Assembly: GCA_011109175.1 (NCBI GenBank)
Contig: RDEW01000001.1
Location: 589,862 to 653,861, forward strand
Direction of reading: 5' to 3'
Source: Dicyema japonicum
Taxonomy: Eukaryota; Dicyemida; Rhombozoa; Dicyemidae
DNA: 64,000 nt
The notes beneath the pieces were generated by a model. That model was not told the origin of the DNA. It did not search any database and saw nothing but the letters and a program-made list of their open reading frames with translations. Each line of letters begins with the position of its first letter. The stretch's first letter is position 1. The translations under genes and the position numbers were made by a program. This document shows positions 1 through 10,300 of this stretch, piece after piece.

Positions 1-1241
1 CGTGCCACCTGTTTGCACCACCTGACACCATGTCATCAAACATAAAGCACAGAGTAGCATAGGAAAAAAAGCTTAAAACAAACTAGAGAATCAAACCCTG
101 CACAGTAACCACAAAGGTACCTAAAGTATTGGTTGATTGCAATTTTCATTCATCCTATTTATATACTCAAACTGAATCAATGTTTGCCCGCTAATTCAAA
201 GCTCAAACGTGATATTACTTTGTTCCTTTCATTAGCTTTCATTTAATTTTCGTGAGCTTCAGTGACATTAACTGGCTTGGCTACCAATGACAAAAATTGT
301 AAATCTGACACGTGGAATGCATTAACATTAGTTTTTCAAAATATTAATGCCTACTGTTTTTTATCATTATGCTTTGTGCTTAAATAAAATTTTATGTAAT
401 TGACAGGTGGCATTAATCAGCTCACCTTTGTCCAACTGACATGCGATGATTATTTTTGTAACTTATTTGCCAGCAAACATTATGTTTTGTAAATTTGTTA
501 TCAATATTAATTAGTCCTTTTCGGTTAACAATGTCCCCCAACTCACATGTGTTTTTGACTATTTTGGTGACAATATTTGACTGTTTTATTTAATGAGAGA
601 GAATTTAGAATATTTCGAATTCTCTGAATTCATAAATTAAATTTGATTGGTAAATGGTGAACAGGTGACATATGGTATTGGAGATTAGTTTGATTGGGAA
701 TAAGGATTCAACACGACTTACAATGCTTTTATAAAGTTAATAGTTAACAATGTAGTGGTTGAGATGTCCTTAGTTTGATTTTCCTTACTGACTACATGAT
801 TGATTGTTTCTCTTCTTTCTTAATTTCTCTCGTTCCTCAAGATCGGCAGGTACTATGATGACACGGAAAGGATCATTGTCTCTCTCTTCCTTCATTTGAA
901 AAGTTTCCAAAGCTGCAAGGCTAGAAATTTTCTTCCATTTCCGTTGGTTCTAGCGGACTCGTTCGATATTGGAGAAATCTCCGCATCTGTGAATGCTTTA
1001 TGTTACTTTAACTGTCTTATTGTATAAATCTTGTAATGATTATCTCCTTACAGAACTCATTTAATGATATTTTCAGTAAAAATATATATGCAGTAAATTT
1101 TATGCACCTCATTTTAAGGCTCCGAATCAATTAATTTAAAATTCGTCGCGTGTTTTATATGGATTAAGTTTCTGTAGGTCACTTGAATTCGTCAAAAAAT
1201 CCGGACCTCATTAATAAATGTAGCGCAAAAATGGTCTCGAA
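1..1241. other. no gene seen; AT-rich intergenic
   Basis: I see no recognisable coding segment here on either strand. The stretch at about 1054-1115 recurs nearly unchanged at about 6262-6322, so it holds one copy of a short dispersed repeat. One CACGTG palindrome lies near 308-313. Nothing else stands out. Confidence 0.5.
1054..1115. repeat. short dispersed repeat, copy 1
   Basis: About 60 bases running through a 'gcagtaaattttatgcacct' core are almost identical to 6262-6322, with only a few substitutions. There is no coding capacity. It may be the edge of an unrecognised mobile element; the family is not identified. Confidence 0.6.
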
Positions 1242-2705
1242 TTAGTTCAGAAGCCTAAAACTCGAGTTATACATCCTTCCTAAAATAAATAGAAATTCAT
1301 CAGACCCTTCTTTAAACATAATCATGGGGATGCTATCAAATCCAGGAGCCTTGTTTTTGCACTCGCGAATAGCAGTTCTGACTTCTGTCAGAGTGATTTC
1401 TTCTACCAGACTTCCCAGATCGCCCATAGAGTAGTTCATAGAATTAGACATTTCCTCTGAAAATTTTTCATGTATAATAATAACAGGGTCAACACCCTGT
1501 ATATTTTCCAGTTGTTTTCTCAATACTGAAGGTACTCTTTCCAAGGGAATTGTCCTTCCCTCTTGATCGGCCAGCACAATGTTTTTTGCCTATAAATTTC
1601 CATTTTTTAGCCTTCTGGACATTTTCCAGAAACAAGGGTTCTTCCATTTACTTTCGAAGCTGCATTCTTCAATTTATTTTCGGCGTTTACTTTCCAAGCT
1701 TTTTGTAGTATTTTTTGAATCACATCAATTCTACATTTCAGAGTTTTCCTTTCACACAGATTAACACATCGTTTGTGCTTCGCCTTCAGAGTATTCATCT
1801 CGCGAATAAGATCCCGTATTGAAGATGGGCAAGACTGTTTGTTCTTCAGAAAGCTCTTCGATTAGACCTTCCTTCCAGATAGTCGTAGATACATCAGCAT
1901 TGTTGGATATTTCCCAGTTGAAAACGTCCAACTCATTAGGTGTAGAAAAGGAATTAGTCTTCATTAGTAAGGTCTCCGACAAATAATGGCGATAATGTAC
2001 CCAGTCTATCGACGAGGTATCAAAGTATAAGAAAATATCTTCAGCAATTTTTGGTTCCAGGTTTATAGTTATTTCCTGAGAGATATTATCACTCCCTATT
2101 TCTTAAAGTAACCTTGGTCTGTCTACATGATCGAGGAGCTGTGGAGACACTAGGGCCAATCCAAGCATGTCACCGCCATAGTGTGAGAAATGGTTAGGTT
2201 CCTCAGACGTCAAGACTTTAACTCCAATTACGCTAACCAGATCTGCTAGAAGTCGCCTGTCCCCGTTGTTTTTAAGACATCCGTAGCTCGTATTCTTAGC
2301 ATTCAGGTCTCCTATCAAGATCGACATAGGGTTTGTTTCGAAAAATTGAACAATTTTCGCAAAAAATCGAGCAAGTCCTTAGAGTTTAGCCATCCTACGC
2401 TTATCCATGTTCCTCCACATTGAATATCGACGGACACGAATTTCGAATCGTCGACCAGTACAATACAGTCGTTCCGTGTTTGCAATTCTTTACGAAAAAA
2501 GATTGAGGTTCCAGTTCCAGCCACTGCTCCATCTTTCCATGGAATGTCCACCGAGTTATATCCTTCCATATTATACTTCTTTCATTGTTTGATTTTCGTT
2601 TCGTTGACTACCAAGACATCCACCTTGGCAATCCTCACAAGTAGAGCTAGTTCATCATGCCTTTTCACCAGGGAGCGGGCATTCACCAGTACTTTCAAAT
2701 TCCTT
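1242..2705 (-). pseudogene. Jockey-like non-LTR retrotransposon ORF2 (endonuclease and RT start), decayed
   Basis: Read on the minus strand, this holds the second ORF of a non-LTR retrotransposon in several broken frames. At about 2700-2585 is the start of an AP-type endonuclease, with VNARSLVKRHDEL and VNETK. At 2569-2315 and 2327-2103 the endonuclease continues, with IGDLNAKN and PNHFSHYGGD. At 1577-1242 the linker enters the reverse transcriptase with NKAPGFDSIP, then stops. The RT catalytic core and 3' end are missing, so the copy is truncated as well as frameshifted. A gag-like ORF1 lies directly upstream (2655-4068). The domain order matches Jockey/CR1-clade elements. It is not functional. 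Confidence 0.75.
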
Positions 2706-4068
2706 TTCATAGTTTTTGCTGGTGGCCTGCGCTCTCCAAGCCAGGTCCACCAGACTCCATAAATCCACTTTCAGCAGTGTACATAGGTTGTTCAGACGTG
2801 CGATAATTTCATTTAGCTCCCGAGATACAGACTCTGAGAATCCTGCCTTGCTCTGCTCATGTTTCCGTGTAGCGCTCCGATCCACGGATCCATCCTGAGT
2901 ATGTGAAATATTGGTTCTCATCATCTCTTGTATTTGCTTGACCGCTTCCCGAGATACCGTCTCGGAAACTTATGACTTGCTCTGCATATATTTCCTTGCA
3001 GCGCTCCGCTCCACAGGCCTATCCAGAGTATGTGAAATATTGGTCCACTTCATCTCTTGTGTTGGCTTGATCGCTTCCTTTTTAGACACTGTCTGTATGG
3101 GGTTTCTTGGATACCTCTCTCATGGCAGGACATCCTCTGTAACGGGCATTATGTCTTGGTCCTCCACAATTAAAACAATTTGTCTCCACGATCTTGTTCG
3201 ATCCAATGTAGAAGCCACAACGTATTAGCGATGTGGCCTCCGCATTACTACTAACTGAGGCCTTCGCCATTGGCATAGGCTGTGATCCTCTTGACATTCG
3301 GGTTACCTTCGAGGTTGAGGGAGCCATCTCCTGAAGGTAATCAAAGAGGTCGTCCTCACTCACCCAGAAAGGGAAGTTCCTGAGGACAATCTCACAAGGT
3401 ATTGTTAGGAGCGTTCTGAAATGGTGGCTGTCAGTTCCAAAATGGCTGGTCTCATTTATGGCCTCCATATATTCNCGCATTACTACTAACCGAGGCCTTC
3501 GCCATTGGCATAAGCTGTGATCCTCTTGACATTCGGGTTACCTTCGAGGTTGAGGGAGCCATCTCCTGAAGGTAATCAAGGAGGTCGTCCTCACTCACCC
3601 AGAAAGAGAAGTTCCTGAGGACAATCTCACACGGTATTGTTAGGAGCGTTCTGAAATGGTGGCTGTCTGTTCCAAAATGACAGGTCTCATTTATGGCCTC
3701 CATACAGGCGGCCATGTGGTTATTGTCCCGGAAGTCCAGTCGGAATGAGACCGGTCCTCTGTGGCTCATCCTCAAAGATCCGTATTGATCATAGTAATGT
3801 AGAATATTCGTAATTTTTATCGGACTCATAGTACAGTGAACTGTGATCAATAGTGTCTTGTGTTTTTCGGTTCGTCTATAGGTTTGGACTCTACCGTGGG
3901 GTTGTGTGTCGTAGAGTCGTTCTCAAGTTTAGAGGGCTCTGCATTATACAGCGGTTTATTATCCAAAGTGAATGACCCAGCTGTAGCACTTCCTAGAGGA
4001 CTAGAAGAGCTACTGGCTTTCATCCTTGTGGCTTTCGAAGTCGTTCTTTTTCCTCTAGAAACAACCAT
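2655..4068 (-). pseudogene. Jockey-like retrotransposon ORF1 (gag-like) with CCHC knuckle
   Basis: A minus-strand gag-like ORF split into pieces. The N-terminal part (4068-3847) is rich in Ser, Lys and Pro. The middle (3850 to about 3230) reads as a conserved gag module (LRNFSFWVSEDDLLDYLQE). Next comes a zinc knuckle with CFNCGGPRH and a further Cys in YRGCP at about 3190-3130. The C-terminal part (2924-2655) is helical. Part of the gag module is present twice, 3240-3474 and 3476-3711, around a single N, which looks like an assembly overlap. ORF2 of the same element follows at 2705-1242. Confidence 0.7.
3240..3711. repeat. near-identical direct duplication around a single N (3475)
   Basis: About 235 bases left of the N at 3475 are repeated right of it with a handful of substitutions. 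The pattern, sequence-N-same sequence, fits two overlapping contigs placed end to end without being merged. It lies in the retrotransposon gag region. Confidence 0.8.
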
Positions 4069-4146
4069 ATTTTTACTTCACGAAAATTTTATGTAAAAAT
4101 AAAAATTTCAATTTTATTGAAAAAATCACCACAATATACCCACAGC

Positions 4147-5828
4147 TCAGTGAATCAACAAAGTCACCACTCCCACAGCCAAAGTAATTGAGTCACTCAT
4201 TAAAATAAATCTTCCCATCTCTTTACACTTATCATATTCCACCAAAAAAGCAGATGTCAAGCAGCCAAACTCAACAACGGCCGTACAATTCGAAGACAGG
4301 TATTTAATAGACTTTCCCTTACGATTTTTGATAATGTTAATAATCTTGGAGAGCCAAACACTGCTGGCACTACCATTGCAGTACATCTCGCAATTAAATC
4401 CCTCAGTTATTGGAAAATTCGTTTTCAAAGTCCTAATCTTGCATTGGAAAGAACTGACAGTCTTATATAAATCTCCGCAAAGCACGTGTCCAACGGAAAT
4501 ATGCTCGTCTGTGATTTCATTCACGGAGACCTCCTTTACTGAAGGATCGTTCACACAATCAAATTCAACCAGATCCCCAACGTACCCAATGTGGACAGAA
4601 TGCCCAACCACACTCAGTCCCTTAACAATAATACCAACGTGTGTTGGGAAAACCACAAGGGACATTCCCTCATAAATCTGCCCAGTCCTCACAACAGCAC
4701 GGATTACAAAATCACTCTTATAAGGGTACTTGTTCACCCCAACAACTACAGAACGGCACGTGTCATCCTTTAATGTCCTTTCAACTTGTATACCGTCTAA
4801 CAGTCAACATTAAAATAACCCAAAATATGTAACAAACAGTGTTCCCTATACCACACAGCCTCTTCTGGAAGTGAAGAATCGTCAAACAGATTGTGACCTC
4901 TGAAAGCACTGCAGGGTATAAACTCAAGATTTTTGAAGCCGACATTCATCAGATAGCACATGAGTTTATCCCTGATCTCCTCAAATCTACTCTGTAACCA
5001 CTTGACAGTGTCCATTTTATTAATCACCACAATAATCTGACCAACTCCTAAAATAAAAATCGAATGTACCCATTGAACGGGCGATAGTCACGTGTTCATG
5101 TGTCCGACCTCCATCAGTGAAACAAGTCTCAAATTCGCCTGGGACAGCACTTACTATTAGAATCATCACATCCGCTAAACTCGTGGCTGGAATCAGCAAA
5201 GAATATACCTTCAATCATTTTAGGAATAAAATCCACGTGTCCAGGGGTATCGAAAGCATTGATGGACAGCCTTGTGGTCTCAAAACTAACAATCCCCACG
5301 TCCATGGTGATCCCTCGCTCTCTGCGCATTACTCATGGTATAACCTTTCCTCGTCCATCTCGTCCATGCACCATGCAAAAGCGAACGAAGACCTACCCAG
5401 AATGGCAGCCTCCCGTTGATTCTTCCGCAGTTCATTGGTCGAGACAATGTACATTTTATGCAACAAATGACCAAGTAAGGTACTCTTCCCAGCGTCCACG
5501 TGTCCTACTATGCAAATGTTTAAGGTTCTTTTCTCCCTCTTGTTGAATTCAGATGTAAGTTCCTGTAAAGTCGGTTTTTTAGTCTTTTTCATTCTAGTTG
5601 GTAATTTTAAGGTTATACACTGGCTTAGGTTTAGTTTGTTCTGATTTGGTAGGAACGACTGGAATGTTCTTTGTTGAAGTTCCTTTTTGGGAGGATTTAG
5701 AGTCTTTAACTTTGTCAATATAAGCATTGTAGTAATCTGAAATAATTCTCAATAATACAATCGTCATCTTCATGATCACTGTCATTGTAGTTATGATCAC
5801 GTGTCACTGCATGTCGATGTTTTCCCAT
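4147..5828 (-). CDS. HBS1: HBS1-like translational GTPase (ribosome rescue)
   Basis: HBS1 is an eRF3/eEF1A-family GTPase that works with Pelota to split stalled ribosomes in no-go decay. Seven exons join through six introns: 5737-5758, 5594-5618, 5322-5344, 5187-5208, 5048-5069 and 4797-4819 (22, 25, 23, 22, 22 and 23 nt). The spliced ORF is exactly 515 codons (514 aa). It starts with an acidic HBS1_N-like segment (MGKHRHAV). The GTPase domain follows: P-loop GHVDAGKS, ERGITMDVG switch I, DTPGH, NKMD. Two beta-barrel domains follow, with VRTGQIYEG, PITEGF and a closing GRFIL...AVGVV that match HBS1 better than eEF1A. The start ATG at 5828 is fixed by the family-typical N-terminus. CACGTG occurs six times within this gene. 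Confidence 0.93.
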
Positions 5829-6007
5829 AACAAATTAAATTAACAAGTTTTATATAATTGAATTTAACCAATTTTTAAATATTTTGTAGGTAAACCAAAC
5901 AAATAATTAAATAATTAAAAGTTTCTGGTTAGGTAAATTCATAATACAGTGAAAATCGCTTATAGTGAAGTCGGATAGAGTGAATTTTATCTCTTAAAGT
6001 AAATTTA

Positions 6008-6207
6008 TGTGTTCAAAGATAACTAAGTTTTTATTTTCCTGCAAAAACTTTACTATGAGCGATCATCGAATGTAATAAACCTTCCCATGTTGCAATTAGA
6101 TAAAGTTTTCTGTGTTCAAAGATAACTAAGTTTTTATTTTCCTGCAAAAACTTTACTATGAGCGATCATCGAATGTAATAAACCTTCCCATGTTGCAATT
6201 AGATAAG
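6008..6207. repeat. 103-bp tandem duplication
   Basis: The segment starting 'tgtgttcaaagataactaag' at 6008 begins again at 6111 and is essentially identical through 'gcaattagataa'. It is non-coding and may be an assembly overlap like the others in this window. Confidence 0.8.
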
Positions 6208-6261
6208 GTTGGCCACCACAACTTTAAGTTCGAATGACTTTTATGCATAACTTTTCCCAAT

Positions 6262-6322
6262 TTCCTCATTTAATGATATTTTTAGTAAAAATATGTATGC
6301 AGTAAATTTTATGCACCTTATT
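6262..6322. repeat. short dispersed repeat, copy 2
   Basis: Near-identical to 1054-1115, in the same orientation. The family is not recognised. Confidence 0.6.
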
Positions 6323-6355
6323 CTCACTTTTTGAGAAGCCATATCAGTTATCGCT

Positions 6356-6670
6356 CCCCTCAGGCAGAACACACACTTTATTAAAGCAAAGAACAGTTAT
6401 AATAGCTAATCAAGGGAGGATCAAGGAATGCTCTTCACTGCTTTGTTTTCTTTTTCATGGGTGTATGTCCTTGATAGACAAACCAGTTCGTCAGTGAAGT
6501 TAACTGATGACGGCGTCACTCGTCAAGCCAAAGCATATAGATGCGTGGAACTTTCAACCGAAATGTGCAGTATCGGGATTCGAACTAGCGACCTTCAGGC
6601 CTCTTGCCCGGCAAAGGTTAAAGAAGACTGGGGAAAGTGGAGATCACTAGAGCACTACGCCTGGTAGTTG
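6356..6670 (-). repeat. SINE-like element with tRNA-type B box
   Basis: On the minus strand the sequence contains AGTTCGAATCCC at about 6583-6572, matching the pol III B-box consensus GGTTCGANTCC. Upstream of it, GGCGTAGTGCTCTAG (near 6660) resembles an A box. The T-stem does not pair, so it is not a tRNA gene. The far end (6361-6400, 'cagaacacacactttatt') resembles 30178-30215, and the 'gatgacggcgtcactcgtcaagcc' segment near 6506 recurs, inverted, near 16293-16318. Together these suggest a dispersed tRNA-derived SINE family; this is inference. Confidence 0.45.
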
Positions 6671-6878
6671 ATATCTAGACATGAGATTCCCTCAACAAAC
6701 TCTTACATGCCGCCCCGAGTGGAAGTATACTATTTGCAGATTTGGATTGATGTTAGTAGAGCTGATTCTGTGTAGAAGGCCTTCTAGATGTCCGTCCATA
6801 ATAATCTGTGACAAACTTGTTGGATTTCGGTTGCGAGATTGACAAGGTAATCATACCTTCAGCTTTAGTTTCAGAATA

Positions 6879-7233
6879 GCAGTGATAATTGAGTTCTTCC
6901 AAACATTGAGGATGATGTTATAGTTATATATATAAGATTGTACGAATAATAAATAAAAAATCCAGAGTATAATCAAATAATTAATATTCCCACCAGGAAA
7001 ATCACTAATTTACCAAATATTGTAAGGTTTTATATTACTACACGCTTTATGGCCANGCAGTGATAATTGAGTTCTTCCAAACATTGAGGATGATGTTATA
7101 GTTATATATATAAGATTGTACGAATAATAAATAAAAAATCCAGAGTATAATCAAATAATTAATATTCCCACCAGGAAAATCACTAATTTACCAAATATTG
7201 TAAGGTTTTATATTACTACACGCTTTATGGCCA
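6879..7233. repeat. duplication around a single N (7056)
   Basis: The 177 bases before the N are repeated after it with no visible difference. The sequence is non-coding. It most likely reflects an unmerged contig overlap. Confidence 0.85.
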
Positions 7234-7366
7234 AATTTAAGGAATTCCTACTTTGAATATTAAAACAAAAATAAAAGCTTATTGGTAGTGTCCATTAATG
7301 AGGGTATCAACCTTATCCCCTCATTTGTGTTAAAAAGGAAATTCAAAATAGTTAGTAAAATAGTAA

Positions 7367-10300
7367 TTAATTAAGTTTCATTCCACGTGCCATGCTTGTT
7401 CTATTAGAATCCTTAGCACTCATCTGAAATCTCTTTTCAATCATATCCTTTTCCATGACGACATAATCTTTCACCTCAAATAAAATGGACAAATAAACAT
7501 CAATGTTGAACTCACCCTTGACCATAGTAACTAATTTCTTAAAGCTCTCAATCATGTGGTAGTGCAGAGGAGTCATTGAAGCAGTCACATACTTTGCATG
7601 GACTTCCAGGGAGTTTGCCAGAATATCCAACTTAAATTTCCCATTAAAACCACCTGTTCTTTGATTGCCCCTACGAAAATGGTAAATTGTTCCTTCTCCT
7701 TACGACTAAGTTTGATTTGATAATTTTTATCAAAAAATGGCTAAATTAAATTTAAAAATACTTTATAATTTAAATAACCTCCATTAACTCCCGCATCAAC
7801 AACCCCATTTATTTTCATACTCAATTCGCTGATATTTGAATTTTCCTCCTTTTCAGATATTTCGTTCAAAATAAGACTGAAAGAGTCGTTTGCTGAAGAT
7901 ATAGTCTCATAGGCCACAGTAATCGGATGAATAGACACCTGACTAGTATTATATGATTACTTCTGATTTGGAGATTATTGGTGACCAATCAGAAATGTCC
8001 GGGAGGTAGTTTTCGGATTCGTATTCTGTTCTCACCGTTGAGATACTCTTTAATAATCAATACAATGCACCGTCAGGAAATTATCACTTCCTTTTATAGT
8101 CCTCGAGTACTGAAATCGATTCAACTCTGAGTTTGAGTAATACCTGTTGATGACTAAATATTACATTTTTACTGGGGGTGAGGCTTCTTTTATCATTTTC
8201 TTCGTTTCCGTGCTTAATGCTGGCTGTAAACTCAAAACATGAATGCCTAAATTATATTTGAAACTACAAAATTCGTTGACATTTTTGTATTTTTCTGGTT
8301 TTACCGGGCCATGCAAAATCTAAACGTAAGAATGAACGACAACAATCGGGTCCGCTATCGAACTGGTTATGCGGTCGATAAACTCTTTTATTTTTTCGTA
8401 TTTTCTACCCCTGCAAATAAACTCCTTGTTCTAAGGGATTAGGGAGATCCAGACTTTAAAGCTCGGAGGAAATTTATTGCCGTAAAATGCGACGTAATAA
8501 TACTCCGGGTAAATGTCGATATAATCGATGATGGATTTATAGTTTCTTCCTTGTCGCGCCTGAGTGAGTAAGACAAAGTACCATTAATTCTGACATTGAT
8601 TCCAACTTCATGCTTTCTTCGTATAGTTGTGCTATTATTTTGACAACCTCCACCGATTTGAACCAATTCTTCATCAAATCAAAAATCTACTTTCCCCTTT
8701 TCATAGTTATCCAGTATATTGTAGTGAATTTTGAGAATCAGATCTTTTTGGTCTTTGAACGAGGTCCACCTGGAGGACATCACACTGGGGTCAACTCGTT
8801 CGTTCGAAAACTTAATATATCACAACCACAACAGTGAGTAATTCCAAGTACTTCAACTCAATCATTGCCGCATTAATGTACTTCTCGGACTCTATAAACT
8901 TGTCGTACAATTTGTCAATGTATTTGACGTACAAGTCAAATCTTCCCAGTGAATGATAAAAGTCCTGAAATTACCAAGGGACTAACCAATATTCTGAGTA
9001 AAATGTAAACCGAGAGGTCCTCTATATGCCACCCATTTTTAATTTCATTGTACTCTGCAATCAGTGAGGTTATTTGTTTTATTTTGCCTATGAAGCTGTC
9101 GATTGGCGCACTCTTGAATTCTGTTTTGCTTTTCTCGGTTATTCTGAAATTACATAAATTTTTACATTTTTGTAAACAATGAAGCGTAGTCCTGATCGAT
9201 CACGTTCTTTTCAATATATTCGTCGAGCGTAGTGATCAGTTCGTGCTCAATCTTGGGTTATCACACAAGCAACCGTGGAAATGCGGAGGGAGACGGCATT
9301 GGAGTCATTTGACCAAATCTTATAGATTGTCAACATCATGTCATAGAATATTGGGATGATTCGGAGACGAGTTTCTTTGATTACATTTATTATACTTTCC
9401 ACTCTGATAAATGACGCCTTTAAAAACAGTGGGACGATTTTTGGAATAAAGTAGATCTTTTTATCCCCCAGACTGTACCACATGTTGCATATCCCAATGG
9501 CAATATCAACTCTCAAGTCACCGTGCCTGTCAATTAGCATACTAAGCACATTGAAATGAGCATGTTCTGCTTACATAAGCTAAACTGTTCAAGTTGGAGA
9601 CATGGTTGAGAGAGAAGGATAGTACAACATTCAAAATATTGTTCAGATAACTAAACATAGATCATATATTACCTCCTTATTCCAGTTGTCCTTCAGTTTT
9701 TCGCACAAAACCTCAGCAATGCAGCACAATATTGACTGAGAGGCTCTATATTGCTTTTATGGGAGTACCTGCTAAAATGCATGTACATTTGACTCCACGT
9801 GAGAGGAAAAAAGTCGGTAGAGGACAGTTCTTTGAGAACCATTATCAATTCCATTAGAAAATCAGTCAAATCGTAAAAATTGTCATAACTTTCAACCAAC
9901 ATGTTGAAAACAGATCCGGAAATTCGGAACAAAAATGAGGCCAAAATGGAGACAAATGATTTCTACGTGAAAATACGGAAAATACAAAATTTGTGGAATT
10001 CTTTGGGCAGCGGATAATTACCTGAATTAAACTACGCAGAATTTCCGTGGAAATGTCCTTCATATGGTTTTTCTAAAAAATCACAAGGAAACCTACCGTT
10101 AAAAACTGATAATTATTATTTAATGACTTGAATATTTCAATGCATGAGCCCAATTCAATGTCCTCATCGAGGTAGTCCCTCATGATGCTCATGAATACTG
10201 GCAACAACACATTCAAGGAGGCTATTTTTAATCATTCAAAAACCTTCGTGGAGAAAAAAACCGGAATCGATTATTCTTAGCATAAACTTTATTTTTTGAC

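Larger units (their letters stand above)
5829..7366. other. intergenic between HBS1 and DOCK; repeats only
   Basis: No gene is supported here. The interval contains a 103-bp tandem duplication (6008-6207), a dispersed repeat copy (6262-6322), a SINE-like element with a tRNA-type B box (about 6356-6670), and an N-joined duplication (6879-7233). Confidence 0.6.
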
